This document shows positions 40,388-51,153 of a stretch of DNA of 57,317 bases, piece after piece. This DNA is from an uncultured Deefgea sp. Its GTDB lineage: Bacteria > Pseudomonadota > Gammaproteobacteria > Burkholderiales > Chitinibacteraceae. Under the pieces are notes generated by a model. The model was not told where the DNA came from and searched no databases. It saw only the letters and a list, made by a program, of their open reading frames with translations. Within the stretch, counting starts at the first letter, position 1. Every line of letters begins with the position of its first letter. Where the stretch lies: the NCBI RefSeq assembly GCF_947072475.1, contig NZ_CAMTIA010000018.1, positions 1 through 57,317 on the forward strand, in the 5' to 3' direction. The position numbers and the translations under genes are program-made.

Positions 40388-42973
40388 TTAAACCTTAACT
40401 TGATCCGCCTCGGCTTGATACGACTCAATTTGATTGAAGTTGAGGTATTTATAAACTTCAGCTGATTTTGGCGCCAAAATAGCCACGTCCGCCATGTATT
40501 CAGCCACGGTTGGAATACGACCTAAACGCGATGCAATCGCCGCCAATTCAGCAGAAGATAAAAACACATTGGTGTTTTTGCCTAAGCGATTTGGGAAATT
40601 ACGCGTTGAGGTTGAAACCACCGTCGCCCCCTCGCGCACTTGGGCTTGATTACCCATGCACAATGAGCAACCTGGCATTTCAGTGCGCGCACCCGCCGCA
40701 CCAAAGGTGCCGTAGTAGCCTTCTTCAGTCAGCTGCTCTGCATCCATTTTGGTCGGTGGTGCAATCCACAGTTTGGTTGGCAAGTCGCGCTTGCCTTCCA
40801 GCAATTTACCTGCCGCGCGGAAGTGACCGATATTGGTCATGCAAGAGCCGATAAACACTTCATCAATCTTGGTGCCGGCCACTTCAGACAAAATCTTCAC
40901 ATCATCCGGATCATTCGGGCAAGCCAAGATCGGCTCTTTCACATCGGCCAAATCGATTTCGATGATCGCCGCATACTCGGCATCAGCATCCGGCTCGATC
41001 AAGCTTGGATTAGCCAACCAGCTTTCCATGCTCGCGACACGGCGTGCCAAGGTTTTTGCGTCGCCATAGCCGTTAGCAATCATCGACTTAAGCAATACGA
41101 TGTTGGATTTGAGGTATTCGATAATGGGTTCTTCGTTCAGACGAACCGAACAACCGGCAGCAGAACGTTCTGCTGATGCATCCGTCAACTCAAACGCTTG
41201 CTCAACCTTCAGATTTGGCAAGCCTTCAATCTCAAGAATGCGACCCGAGAAAATGTTTTTCTTGCCGGCTTTTGCTACGGTCAACAAACCGGCTTTGATG
41301 GCGTACAAAGGAATCGCATTCACCAGATCACGCAAAGTGATGCCCGGCTGCAACTCGCCTTTAAAACGAACCAATATCGATTCAGGCATATCCAGTGGCA
41401 TCACGCCAGTTGCTGCCGCAAACGCCACCAAGCCCGAGCCCGCTGGGAACGAAATACCGATTGGGAAACGGGTATGTGAATCGCCACCCGTACCGACGGT
41501 ATCAGGCAACAACATCCGGTTAAGCCAAGAGTGAATCACACCATCGCCCGGACGCAATGAAACGCCGCCGCGATTGCGAATAAATTCTGGCAAGGTGTGG
41601 TGAGTTTTAACGTCAACGGGCTTTGGATAGGCCGCAGTATGGCAGAACGATTGCATCACTAAATCGGCCGAGAAGCCCAAGCATGCTAAGTCTTTTAGCT
41701 CGTCACGCGTCATCGGTCCGGTGGTGTCTTGCGAGCCCACTGAGGTCATTTTTGGTTCGCAGTAAGTGCCAGGGCGAACGCCTTGACCTTCGGGCAAACC
41801 ACAGGCACGGCCAACCATTTTTTGTGCTTGCGTAAAGCCTTTGCTCGACGCGGCTGGATCTTGTGGCAAACGGAAAATCGTTGACGCAGGCAAGCCTAAT
41901 GCTTCACGCGCTTTTGACGTTAAGCCACGACCAATAATCAAGTTAATCCGGCCGCCGGCGCGAACTTCATCGAGCAATACGTCGGTTTTTAACGCAAAAG
42001 TGGTGATGACTTGGCCGTCTTTTTCGACTTTACCTTCAAAGGGGTAAATCGTGATGACGTCGCCCATATTCAAATTCGTGACATCAAATTCGATCGGGAG
42101 CGCGCCGGCATCTTCCATGGTGTTGAAGAAAATCGGAGCGATTTTTCCGCCGATGCAATAACCACCAAAGCGCTTATTCGGCACGAATGGAATGTCATCA
42201 CCGGTCCACCACAATACCGAATTCGTTGCTGATTTGCGGCTTGAGCCGGTGCCGACCACATCACCGACATAGGCAACAGGGTGACCTTTTTTTTGCAGCT
42301 CGACCAATTGCTTCATGGGGCCCACTGCGCCAGGTACGTCAGGATTGATGCCTTCGCGTGGGTTTTTTAGCATCGCCAAGGCGTGCAATGGGATGTCTGG
42401 GCGCGACCAAGCATCTGGCGCTGGCGACAAATCATCGGTATTGGTTTCGCCGGTGACTTTAAACACCGTCACCGTAACTTTGGCCGGCACTTCTGGACGG
42501 CTAGTGAACCATTCGGCATCGGCCCATGATTGCAGTACCGATTGGGCGTTGGCATTGCCGGCGTCGGCGAGTTCTTTAACATCATGAAAGTAGTCGAACA
42601 TCAGCAAGGTATTTTTTAGGCCTGCTGCGGCGATTTCGCCTACTTCAGCGTCGCCCAATAAATCAATTTGCGGTTTGATGTTAAAGCCGCCCAGCATGGT
42701 GGCCAGCAATTGCGTCGCTTTGGCGCGAGAAATTAAACGACAGCTGTCGCGACCTTGTGCGACCGCGGCTAAAAAAGCGGCTTTAATTTTGGCCGCGTCA
42801 TCCACCCCTGCAGGTACCCGATGTGTAATCAAATCCAGCAAAAAGGCTTCTTCGCCTGCGGGTGGGTTTTGTAGCAAAGCAATTAAATCGGCGGTTTGCT
42901 GAACAGACAATGGCAATGGCGCAATGCCTTGCGCGGCACGCTCAGCAACATGTTGACGGTAGGCTACTAGCAC
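40388..42973 (-). CDS. acnB: Aconitate hydratase B
   Basis: An 861-residue enzyme starting '[22 protein letters not shown]' from a GTG behind AAGG, the standard AcnB N-terminus with its HEAT-like domain. The swivel and [4Fe-4S] catalytic domains follow, with cluster cysteines in '[14 protein letters not shown]' and '[12 protein letters not shown]'. It interconverts citrate and isocitrate in the TCA cycle. Length equals the family norm of about 860. Confidence 0.97.
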   Translation of the reverse strand: MLVAYRQHVAERAAQGIAPLPLSVQQTADLIALLQNPPAGEEAFLLDLITHRVPAGVDDAAKIKAAFLAAVAQGRDSCRLISRAKATQLLATMLGGFNIKPQIDLLGDAEVGEIAAAGLKNTLLMFDYFHDVKELADAGNANAQSVLQSWADAEWFTSRPEVPAKVTVTVFKVTGETNTDDLSPAPDAWSRPDIPLHALAMLKNPREGINPDVPGAVGPMKQLVELQKKGHPVAYVGDVVGTGSSRKSATNSVLWWTGDDIPFVPNKRFGGYCIGGKIAPIFFNTMEDAGALPIEFDVTNLNMGDVITIYPFEGKVEKDGQVITTFALKTDVLLDEVRAGGRINLIIGRGLTSKAREALGLPASTIFRLPQDPAASSKGFTQAQKMVGRACGLPEGQGVRPGTYCEPKMTSVGSQDTTGPMTRDELKDLACLGFSADLVMQSFCHTAAYPKPVDVKTHHTLPEFIRNRGGVSLRPGDGVIHSWLNRMLLPDTVGTGGDSHTRFPIGISFPAGSGLVAFAAATGVMPLDMPESILVRFKGELQPGITLRDLVNAIPLYAIKAGLLTVAKAGKKNIFSGRILEIEGLPNLKVEQAFELTDASAERSAAGCSVRLNEEPIIEYLKSNIVLLKSMIANGYGDAKTLARRVASMESWLANPSLIEPDADAEYAAIIEIDLADVKEPILACPNDPDDVKILSEVAGTKIDEVFIGSCMTNIGHFRAAGKLLEGKRDLPTKLWIAPPTKMDAEQLTEEGYYGTFGAAGARTEMPGCSLCMGNQAQVREGATVVSTSTRNFPNRLGKNTNVFLSSAELAAIASRLGRIPTVAEYMADVAILAPKSAEVYKYLNFNQIESYQAEADQVKV

Positions 42974-43469
42974 GGCGATACCTTTTTTTGAATTTTAAGG
43001 GGAGGAAAACTTGATCAAAAACAAATCCGAATCATTTTACCTGTTGTCCTGCGTGCTGTGAACCAATCAGTAGCCCAATTGGGCCGACTACATTTACAGT
43101 GCAGCATTGCCCCGCTGATAAACATTTATAACTGAATGAAAATTTCGAGTAACACTTTGAATGGAATCAAAGAGATAGCGCATAGGTTTAGTGCAAAATT
43201 TCGCATAAAAATATAGCTTAATATTAGGGGTATATACAGCTAAACTTTGTATATTAAGCGCCACACGGATATACCCATCAAATATCATTTGATTTATAAA
43301 TAGGTGGCATTTAAACGGCTACTGGCAAAATAAAGCGTGCTTGGCAATTTTTGGGCTCAACAAGCAATGCGCCTCGGGATATTCCCCAATAAAACGATTT
43401 CTCATCAAGAAAGAAACACGCCAAGCATGATTTGTGACGTTTTCTCTCTTGAAACCACCGCCCAATGAC
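42974..43469. other. Noncoding gap between acnB and rmuC with nested inverted repeats
   Basis: About 500 A/T-rich bases without a supported gene; both flanking genes point left, so it holds the acnB promoter and the rmuC 3' end region. GCTTAATAT/ATATTAAGC (43216-43259) and GGGTATAT/ATATACCC (43228-43276) interlace. A short leftward frame at 43319-43561 overlaps rmuC and has no support. Confidence 0.5.
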
Positions 43470-44954
43470 TCACTCCGCCTCAACCGCAGCCAGCACGGGT
43501 GCGCCCTCGCCTTCAAGGCGTACTTGCTCAATATTGACAAACTGACGGGAAATTTTTTCACTGGTAATGCTCACTTCAAGCGCGTCTTCATGGGCTTGAC
43601 GAATGTGCGTGGCGAGGTTTTTCATCCGTTTATCAAAACGGCCAAACTCTTGCCCCAGCTTGCCCAGCGCGTCTTTGATGATGTGCACTTGTTTGCGCGT
43701 CTCAACGTCTTTAATCACCGCGCGCGCCGTATTGAGCACCGCCATTAGTGTGGTTGGCGACACAATCCACACCCGGCGCTTCATCGCATACTCGACTAAC
43801 TCGGGGTGGTAAGCGTGAATTTCGGCAAACACCGCCTCTGCCGGAATAAACATCACTGCGCCGTCGGCAGTCACATTCGGAATAATGTATTTATTGGCAA
43901 TGTCATCCACATGTTTTTTAACATCAGCTTTAAAAAACCGGGTTGCGGTTAGCTTATCCATATCACCACCAAACATTCGGTGATAGTTTTCTAAAGGAAA
44001 TTTCGAATCCACTGCAATGGTGCCGGTGGGTTCGGGTAGTTTTAATAGGCAATCCACTCGAACACCGCCCGGCAGTGTGGCTTGCAGCTCATACGTTTGT
44101 GCCGGCAGGACATTGCTGACTAAATGATCCAGTTGCACCTCACCAAAAGCGCCGCGCGAGCGTTTGTCACCCAGTAGTTCTTGCAAGCTCACTACATTGG
44201 TGGTCAAGCCATCGATTTTCTTTTGCGCTTCATCAATGGTGGCCAGGCGCGCCATCACATTGGCAAAAGTTTCATTGGTTTTTTTAAAGCCTTCATCCAG
44301 GCGCTCAGTGACTTTGCCGGAAATCTCAGCCAAGCGTAAATCGGTCGCCTTGGTGAGCTCTCCTACGCTGGCGGTCAGTGTTTGGCTCGATTGCAGTAAT
44401 GCCGCCTGTAATTGTTCCATTTCGCGTTTGGATTGTTCAGCCAGCATGGTGGACAATTTGAGCAGCATATCTTCGCGTAAGGCATCTTGTTTACCTTGCA
44501 ATGCCGCCGAAATATCACTGAGTTGCTTGAGCATTTGCTCACGAGACTCGCCAAGGCTGGCCACCAGCGTGAGTCGCAAGGTGGCCAGTGCTTCACTTTG
44601 CACCGTTTGCATTCGCACAATCGTTTCACGGCTGTCTTTCATTTCATGATTAACGCCGTTACGCAAACGCTCAAATGACTCACTCATGCTGTCACGTAAG
44701 CGCTCGCTAGTCCGATTGACAGTTTCATTAAGTAAGCTACCGTGCTGAATGAGTCCTTGCTGCATCGATTCGGTTTGTTTACTCATGCCCTGATGCAAAT
44801 CATTGAGCATCTCACGATGCTTACTCTCTAAATCTTGGCTTAAGGTGTCGAGTACCTCACGCTGGGCGTTTGCCAGTTGATGTAAGCGACTCACCACCAA
44901 GATACCCGCCAATAAAACCACCAGGGTTGTCACTCCAAACAACAGTTCTAGCAT
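43470..44954 (-). CDS. rmuC: DNA recombination protein RmuC
   Basis: A 494-residue protein with an N-terminal membrane helix ('LLFGVTTLVVLLAGILVV'), a long coiled coil (about 25-230), then a PD-(D/E)XK-like RmuC domain ('RGAFGEVQLDHLVSNVLP', 'VDSKFPLENYHRM'). RmuC limits DNA inversions and is linked to defence against foreign DNA. It is divergent from flgA across 72 bases. Confidence 0.93.
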   Translation of the reverse strand: MLELLFGVTTLVVLLAGILVVSRLHQLANAQREVLDTLSQDLESKHREMLNDLHQGMSKQTESMQQGLIQHGSLLNETVNRTSERLRDSMSESFERLRNGVNHEMKDSRETIVRMQTVQSEALATLRLTLVASLGESREQMLKQLSDISAALQGKQDALREDMLLKLSTMLAEQSKREMEQLQAALLQSSQTLTASVGELTKATDLRLAEISGKVTERLDEGFKKTNETFANVMARLATIDEAQKKIDGLTTNVVSLQELLGDKRSRGAFGEVQLDHLVSNVLPAQTYELQATLPGGVRVDCLLKLPEPTGTIAVDSKFPLENYHRMFGGDMDKLTATRFFKADVKKHVDDIANKYIIPNVTADGAVMFIPAEAVFAEIHAYHPELVEYAMKRRVWIVSPTTLMAVLNTARAVIKDVETRKQVHIIKDALGKLGQEFGRFDKRMKNLATHIRQAHEDALEVSITSEKISRQFVNIEQVRLEGEGAPVLAAVEAE

Positions 44955-45026
44955 AATGTGGCGCGTCCCAATCCCAAGAAAACGACGATTGTAGGCTAAG
45001 GCATACGATGCGACTATAATTTGCCA

Positions 45027-45722
45027 ATGCGAAAAATTTTAATCTCTAGTTTTACGGTGCTTTCGAGTCTGCTTACACCGCTCTTTGCGGCTACCAGCGG
45101 CCAAGATTTGAAAGTCATTACTCATGAAGTCAATCAATGGCTCAATGCTGAATTAGCCAATAGCCCCGGCATGGCTTCGTTTGAAGTCCGCCCAGTCGAT
45201 GCGCGGCTCAAATTGGCGGCATGCGAGCGCCGTGAGATCAGCCTGCCTGCGGGCTATCGCTTGCTGGGTAATACCATGCTGCGGGTTAAATGTGTAGATG
45301 GCGCCAATTGGAGCTTTAATTTACCAACCAAAATTAGCATTGCCGTCAGCTACGCAGTCGCGGCCCGACCTTTAGCGGCCAACCAAATCCTGGATGTCGG
45401 TGATATTGCGATGCAGCAAGGGGATCTTGGCGTGTTGCCGGGCTCGGTGTTTTTGGACCCAACGTCGATTTTAGGGCGAACACTCAATAGTCCGGTTTCA
45501 GCGGGACAAGCGCTGCGCCAAGAACAACTACGGGCCTCGATGGTTGTGTTGCAAAATCAAAAAGTAAAAATCATTTATCGGCAAGACGGTATTGAGATCA
45601 CCAATGAGGGTATTGCGATGAATGCGGCGGCTGAAGGGCAACCAGTGCGAGTACGTCTGGATAAAAACAAAATCATCAGCGGTACGGCGCAGCAAGGCGC
45701 AATCGTGATGATGGGCCAGTAA
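45027..45722 (+). CDS. flgA: Flagellar basal body P-ring formation chaperone FlgA
   Basis: A 231-residue periplasmic protein with a signal peptide cut near 'PLFA', an N-terminal domain with a cysteine pair, and a C-terminal SAF domain ('ARPLAANQILDVGDIAM', 'GRTLNSPVSAGQALRQEQLR'). It chaperones FlgI during P-ring assembly. No other flagellar gene is visible nearby. A TATAAT (45015-45020) ends only 6 bases before the ATG and there is no ribosome-binding site, so the transcript may be leaderless. Confidence 0.92.
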   Translation: MRKILISSFTVLSSLLTPLFAATSGQDLKVITHEVNQWLNAELANSPGMASFEVRPVDARLKLAACERREISLPAGYRLLGNTMLRVKCVDGANWSFNLPTKISIAVSYAVAARPLAANQILDVGDIAMQQGDLGVLPGSVFLDPTSILGRTLNSPVSAGQALRQEQLRASMVVLQNQKVKIIYRQDGIEITNEGIAMNAAAEGQPVRVRLDKNKIISGTAQQGAIVMMGQ

Positions 45723-45809
45723 GCCAAAGGTTATTCTGACAATTTTCACGCGAGGCGTTAGAATCTTAGGTTTGATGATTTGCCGCCTAGCGCGGCCACG
45801 ATACGCTCA

Positions 45810-46727
45810 ATGCATGTATTACGCGGCACTCCGCACACCCCACTTCCTCGTTCTGCACTCACGATTGGCAATTTTGACGGCCTGCATTGTGGACATAGTG
45901 CCATGTTGGCGCGGCTAAAAGCTGAGGCGCAAGCGCGCCATCTGGTGAGCGCCGTTATGACGTTCGAACCGCATCCGCGTGAATTATTTACACCGGACGC
46001 TGCGCCGGCGCGTTTAACCAGTTTGCGCGAAAAAATCGAGCTACTGCGCGAAGCAGGGATTGATTACCTGATTGTGCAGCATTTTAATCGCGGCTTTGCC
46101 AGTATCGACGCCCTCACCTTTCGTGACAGTATCGTTGCTCGACAGCTCAATGCACAAGTGGTGTTAGTGGGGGATGATTTTCAATTTGGCGCTAAACGCA
46201 GCGGCGATTTTAATTTACTCGCAGCGTCGAACGACTTTGAGACCTATAGCTTGCCAACGCTTAGGCAAGATGGCGAACGCGTGTCATCAACCGCAGTGCG
46301 TCGGGCACTCCAATCGGGAGACATGGCGCATGCCGCCAAACTGCTTGGTCGACCGTATTCGATTGCGGGCCGAGTGGTGGGCGGCGATCGTTTAGGTCGT
46401 GAATTTGGTTTTCCAACGGCCAATATCCAACTCAAGCACAATAAACCGCCATTGTTCGGTATTTTTATCGTTGAGGTTTTAGGCTTAGAGCGCACCTATC
46501 AAGGCGTTGCCAGCCTTGGATTTCGGCCAACGATTCATGGCGGTGATATCAAACCCAAACTAGAAGTCCATTTGTTTGACTTTGATCGCGATATTTATCG
46601 CCAGCATTTACGTGTTAACTTCCTTGCCAAATTGCGCGACGAAGAAAAATACCCTGATTTTGATACGCTGATCGCGCAGATTCAAAAAGATTGCGATCAA
46701 GCCCGCGCTTGGTTCGCCGCGCGTTAA
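45810..46727 (+). CDS. ribF: Bifunctional riboflavin kinase / FAD synthetase
   Basis: A 305-residue enzyme. The N-terminal nucleotidyltransferase has 'LTIGNFDGLHCGH' and 'SSTAVRRAL'; the C-terminal kinase has 'GDRLGREFGFPTANI'. It makes FMN and then FAD. ATG 45810 gives the family N-terminus; an upstream TTG is unlikely. First gene of the ribF-ileS-lspA-ispH cluster. Confidence 0.95.
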   Translation: MHVLRGTPHTPLPRSALTIGNFDGLHCGHSAMLARLKAEAQARHLVSAVMTFEPHPRELFTPDAAPARLTSLREKIELLREAGIDYLIVQHFNRGFASIDALTFRDSIVARQLNAQVVLVGDDFQFGAKRSGDFNLLAASNDFETYSLPTLRQDGERVSSTAVRRALQSGDMAHAAKLLGRPYSIAGRVVGGDRLGREFGFPTANIQLKHNKPPLFGIFIVEVLGLERTYQGVASLGFRPTIHGGDIKPKLEVHLFDFDRDIYRQHLRVNFLAKLRDEEKYPDFDTLIAQIQKDCDQARAWFAAR

Positions 46728-46751
46728 CCCATTGAGTACAAAGAGACGACT

Positions 46752-49631
46752 ATGAGCAATAAACCTGCTAACAAATATCCAGTTAATTTATTGGATACGC
46801 CGTTTCCAATGCGTGGCGATTTAGCTAAACGCGAACCCGGCTTTTTAAAGCAATGGCAAGATGCCAAGATCTACCAGCAACTGCGTTTAGTGGCCAAAGA
46901 ACAAAATCGCCCGAAATTTATTTTGCATGATGGCCCGCCTTACGCCAATGGCGACATTCATATTGGCCATGCAATGAATAAAATCTTAAAAGATATTATT
47001 TTAAAGTCTAAATCACTCAGCGGTTTTGATACGCCTTACGTCCCCGGCTGGGATTGTCATGGCATGCCAATTGAGCATCAAATTGAAAAATTGGTAAAGT
47101 CCGACAAAGATGCCATTAAAGCCAATCCGGCAATTCACGCGCAAATTGTGGCGTATCGTAAAGCCAATGGCTTGGATGAAAAAGAAATCCATTTACCAAG
47201 CTCGTTTATTCGCGAATTGTGCCGTGAATATGCGGCCATTCAAATTGAACGACAAAAAGTTGATTTTATTCGTTTGGGCGTACTCGCCGATTGGGAAAAC
47301 CCATACCTGACGATGAATTTCAAAACTGAAGCCGACATTGTGCGCACAATGGGCAAAATTCATCACAATGGTTATTTGGTTAAAGGCCAAAAGCCGGTGC
47401 ATTGGTGTGTCGACTGTGGCTCGGCTTTGGCTGAAGCTGAAGTTGAATATGAAGACAAAGTATCAGCAGCGATTGATGTGGCCTTCCAAGTGGTCGATAT
47501 GGCGGCCCTGTCTGCTGCCTTTGGTGGCGTCAATGTGGGCGAACAAACCGCGAGCGCGGTGATTTGGACCACTACGCCTTGGACTTTGCCTGCCAATCAA
47601 GCGGTTTCGGTACACCCAGAATTCACTTACGATCTGATTGCCACTGAAAAAGGCTTGCTGATCTTAGTGCGTGAGTTGGCTGAAGCGGCATTAAAACGTT
47701 ATGACATTGATGCCAATGAAGTGATTGCACAAGCCAAAGGTGAAGCGCTCAATGGTTTGTTATTACAGCATCCATTCTTAGCCCGCCAAGTACCGATCAT
47801 CTGCGGCGAGCATGTAACTGCGGATGCCGGTACCGGCTTAGTGCACACTGCGCCAGCGCATGGACTAGAAGACTATCAAGTCGGTCTTAAATATAAATTA
47901 GCGGTTGATAATCCGGTGGCTAACGATGGTCGTTACATCTCTACGGCGGAATTTTTTGCCGGTGAAACCGTTTGGAAAGCCAACCCGAAGGTGGTTGCCT
48001 TACTGGAAGAGCGCGGTGCTCTGCTGGCTAACAAAAAACTAGAACATAGCTATCCGCATTGCTGGCGTCACAAAACACCGCTGATTTTCCGTGCCACGAC
48101 GCAATGGTTTATTGGCATGGATAAAAAAGTCGGCAATGAAACCTTACGCGACAAAGCCAATCGTGCGGTCGATGCCACCGAGTTCTTCCCTGCTTGGGGT
48201 CGAGCACGCCTCGAGGCAATGATTAAAAACAGCCCTGATTGGTGTGTATCACGTCAACGCACGTGGGGCGTGCCGATGACGTTCTTTATTCATAAAGAAA
48301 CCGCCGAACTGCATCCACGTTCGACTGAGTTGCTCGAAGAAGTTGCCAAACGCATTGAACAAGAAGGTATTGAAGCTTGGTTTAAGCTCGATGCGACCGA
48401 ATTGCTGGGTGATGATGCTGCGCATTATGAAAAACTTAAAGACACCATCGATGTTTGGTTTGACTCGGGCTCAACGCACTTTGCCGTCATTGAGCAACGT
48501 GAAGAGCTCAACCATGGCGACGCAAATCGCCCTGCTGCCGATTTGTATTTAGAGGGTTCAGATCAGCACCGAGGTTGGTTCCAATCGTCGCTAAAAACCG
48601 CTTGCGCCACAGTCGGGCACGCGCCGTACAAACAATTGTTAACGCATGGTTTTGTGGTCGATGGTAAAGGCATGAAAATGTCAAAATCCAAAGGTAACGT
48701 CGTTGCACCGCAGCAAGTGATTAATCAAATGGGCGCCGATATGTTGCGCCTGTGGACGGCGAGTACCGATTATTCCGGTGAGGTGTCGATTTCAGATGAG
48801 ATCTTAAAACGCACCACCGACTCATATCGCCGTGTTCGCAATACCTTGCGTTTCTTGTTGGCTAATTTATCTGACTTTACACCGCAAGATCGTTTGCCAG
48901 TCAGTGAACTACTGACATTAGATCGTTACGCTTTAGTTGAGTTGGCCAAATTCCAGCACAACTTAACGGCGTTTTATGACAAGTATGAGTTCCATCTGGG
49001 TGTGCAAGAAATTCATCGCTATTGCGCCGATGAATTGGGTGCTTTCTACCTCGATATTATTAAAGATCGACTGTATACGATGGCAGCCGGCTCACATGGC
49101 CGCCGTTCAGCACAAACCACCCTGTGGTATATCACACAAGCATTAGTACGTTTGCTCTCACCGATCTTGTCATTTACCGCTCATGAAGCTTGGGATGTAC
49201 TGAAAAACGAAGGTAATGTCTTTGTGGGTGAATGGTTAGCACTGCCAGAAATTCATGATGCCGACACGCTACAAGCAGCGTTTGCTTTGATTCGTGAAGT
49301 GCGTGCCAGCGCACAAAAAGACATCGAACTGCAGCGCGCTGAAGGCATTCTGGGTTCGAGCTTACAAGCGGAAGTGACCATTCATGCGCAAGGCGAAGTA
49401 TTTCAAGCGCTTGAATCTTTGGGCGATGAGCTGAAATTCATCATGATTACCTCGCAAGCCCACATCCTACCCGGCACCCCGGCGATTGAAGTGGCTGCGG
49501 CAACAGCAGAAAAATGTGAGCGTTGCTGGCACTACCATCCAAGCGTAGGCACGATTGCAGCACATCCAACGCTGTGTACTCGTTGCGATTGCAATTTGCA
49601 TGCTGCCGGAGAGACGCGTCAACATGCCTAA
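46752..49631 (+). CDS. ileS: Isoleucyl-tRNA synthetase
   Basis: A 959-residue class I synthetase. HIGH motif in '[14 protein letters not shown]', the CP1 editing domain, KMSKS in '[12 protein letters not shown]', and a C-terminal zinc finger from 'CERCWHYH' to 'CTRCDC'. Its stop lies 8 bases past the start of lspA, so they are coupled. Confidence 0.97.
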   Translation: MSNKPANKYPVNLLDTPFPMRGDLAKREPGFLKQWQDAKIYQQLRLVAKEQNRPKFILHDGPPYANGDIHIGHAMNKILKDIILKSKSLSGFDTPYVPGWDCHGMPIEHQIEKLVKSDKDAIKANPAIHAQIVAYRKANGLDEKEIHLPSSFIRELCREYAAIQIERQKVDFIRLGVLADWENPYLTMNFKTEADIVRTMGKIHHNGYLVKGQKPVHWCVDCGSALAEAEVEYEDKVSAAIDVAFQVVDMAALSAAFGGVNVGEQTASAVIWTTTPWTLPANQAVSVHPEFTYDLIATEKGLLILVRELAEAALKRYDIDANEVIAQAKGEALNGLLLQHPFLARQVPIICGEHVTADAGTGLVHTAPAHGLEDYQVGLKYKLAVDNPVANDGRYISTAEFFAGETVWKANPKVVALLEERGALLANKKLEHSYPHCWRHKTPLIFRATTQWFIGMDKKVGNETLRDKANRAVDATEFFPAWGRARLEAMIKNSPDWCVSRQRTWGVPMTFFIHKETAELHPRSTELLEEVAKRIEQEGIEAWFKLDATELLGDDAAHYEKLKDTIDVWFDSGSTHFAVIEQREELNHGDANRPAADLYLEGSDQHRGWFQSSLKTACATVGHAPYKQLLTHGFVVDGKGMKMSKSKGNVVAPQQVINQMGADMLRLWTASTDYSGEVSISDEILKRTTDSYRRVRNTLRFLLANLSDFTPQDRLPVSELLTLDRYALVELAKFQHNLTAFYDKYEFHLGVQEIHRYCADELGAFYLDIIKDRLYTMAAGSHGRRSAQTTLWYITQALVRLLSPILSFTAHEAWDVLKNEGNVFVGEWLALPEIHDADTLQAAFALIREVRASAQKDIELQRAEGILGSSLQAEVTIHAQGEVFQALESLGDELKFIMITSQAHILPGTPAIEVAAATAEKCERCWHYHPSVGTIAAHPTLCTRCDCNLHAAGETRQHA

Positions 49632-50106
49632 GCGTTTTGTGCAATTTATATTGTTGGCTTTGGTGGTTTTATCTTTAGATCAAATCACCAAACATGCTGC
49701 CGAGGCGGCGTTTCAGTACGCTGAAATTTTAACGGTGATTCCTGGCTTTTTTGACTTAACGCTGAGATATAACCCCGGTGCCGCTTTTTCATTTTTGGCG
49801 GATGCCGGCGGCTGGCAGCGCTACTTTTTTACCGGCTTAGCACTCATTGTGTCGGTGGTTTTGGTTTTTTTAATCAAAAAACATCATGCTGAAACCCGCT
49901 ATGCGCTGGCCTTGGCTTTAATTTTGGGCGGCGCTTTAGGCAATGCCATTGACCGTATGGTGTTTGGTCATGTGATTGATTTTTTGCTATTTCATTGGAA
50001 AAACCAGTGGTATTACCCCGCATTTAATCTCGCAGACGCTGCAATCTGCATCGGTGCAGTCTTAATGGTGATTGATAGCTTTAAAAAACCTGAGAAAACC
50101 TTATGA
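49624..50106 (+). CDS. lspA: Lipoprotein signal peptidase LspA
   Basis: A 160-residue inner-membrane aspartyl peptidase with four helices. The catalytic aspartates are in 'GNAIDRM' and 'FNLADAAI'. It removes signal peptides from lipid-modified proteins such as BamC and NlpD in this window. ATG 49624 overlaps ileS by 8 bases; the stop overlaps ispH by 4. Confidence 0.96.
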   Translation: MPKRFVQFILLALVVLSLDQITKHAAEAAFQYAEILTVIPGFFDLTLRYNPGAAFSFLADAGGWQRYFFTGLALIVSVVLVFLIKKHHAETRYALALALILGGALGNAIDRMVFGHVIDFLLFHWKNQWYYPAFNLADAAICIGAVLMVIDSFKKPEKTL

Positions 50107-51032
50107 GTATGAATATCATTTTGGCGCAGCCACGTGGTTTTTGCGCTGGCGTTGATCGTGCGATTGCCATTGTTGAAAAAGCCTTAGAGAAATATGGTGC
50201 ACCGATTTATGTGCGCCATGAGGTGGTGCACAATAAATTTGTGATTGAAGATCTAAAAGCCAAAGGCGCGATTTTTATTGAAGATTTATGCGATGTACCG
50301 AGTGGCAACACGCTTATTTTTTCCGCGCATGGCGTTTCGCAAGCGGTGCGCGCTGAAGCGGCTGAGCGCGGTTTAACTATTTATGATGCCACCTGCCCTT
50401 TAGTGACCAAAGTGCATTTGGAAGTCAAACGTTTGCGCGAGCAAGGTTTTGAAATCGTGATGATTGGCCATAAAGGCCACCCAGAAGTGGAAGGGACAAT
50501 GGGCCAAGCCCAATCGGGGATGTATTTAGTCGAAGAACCTGGCGACGTGGCTCATTTACAAGTGAACGATGCCAGCAAGTTGGCCTATGTGACGCAAACC
50601 ACTTTGTCGGTGGATGATGCTCAAGTGGTGATTGCAGCATTGCGCACACGTTTTGCGGATATCGTCGGCCCTAAAAAAGACGATATTTGCTATGCAACAC
50701 AAAACCGCCAAGATGCAGTCAAACAACTGGCGCGTGATGTGGATATTTTAATTGTGGTTGGCTCGCCCAATAGCTCAAACTCGAATCGCTTGCGTGAAGT
50801 GGGCGCTAGTTTGGGGATTGATGCCTATATGGTGGACAATGAAACTGAACTCAATGCCGCTTGGTTTCAGCAAAAAAAGAAAGTCGGCATTACCGCTGGT
50901 GCCTCAGCGCCCGACGTTTTAGTACAACAGGTCATCGCTAAAATCAAAAGTTTTGGCGCGGATTCAGTCGTGGCAATGGATGGGATTGAGGAGAATGTGA
51001 TTTTCTCTTTGCCAAAAGGTTTGCTGTCTTAA
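50103..51032 (+). CDS. ispH: 4-hydroxy-3-methylbut-2-enyl diphosphate reductase IspH
   Basis: A 309-residue [4Fe-4S] enzyme of the MEP isoprenoid pathway. Conserved cysteines are in '[10 protein letters not shown]', 'DATCPLV' and '[11 protein letters not shown]', with 'HEVVHN' and 'SSNSNRL' substrate motifs. It starts in an ATGA overlap with lspA. The operon lacks the fkpB gene found between lspA and ispH in E. coli. Confidence 0.97.
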   Translation: MSMNIILAQPRGFCAGVDRAIAIVEKALEKYGAPIYVRHEVVHNKFVIEDLKAKGAIFIEDLCDVPSGNTLIFSAHGVSQAVRAEAAERGLTIYDATCPLVTKVHLEVKRLREQGFEIVMIGHKGHPEVEGTMGQAQSGMYLVEEPGDVAHLQVNDASKLAYVTQTTLSVDDAQVVIAALRTRFADIVGPKKDDICYATQNRQDAVKQLARDVDILIVVGSPNSSNSNRLREVGASLGIDAYMVDNETELNAAWFQQKKKVGITAGASAPDVLVQQVIAKIKSFGADSVVAMDGIEENVIFSLPKGLLS

Positions 51033-51055
51033 GCGGGATTTGCTACTTAAAATGC

Positions 51056-51082
51056 AAAACGCCGCGATTTTCGTGGCGTTTT
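51056..51082 (+). terminator. Intrinsic terminator after ispH
   Basis: AAAACGCCGCGA pairs with TCGTGGCGTTTT over a TTT loop, with one G-T pair, ending the ribF-ileS-lspA-ispH transcript. Confidence 0.88.
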
Positions 51083-51153
51083 GTTATTTAAGTTGTGGAG
51101 CATCACAATCGCTCAACTATAATGCCTTCACCTCTCGCGGCTAGAATCGACCA

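Noticed and set aside
43319-43561. 80-codon leftward frame near the rmuC end
   Set aside because: Overlaps rmuC coding sequence and has no family features or start signal.
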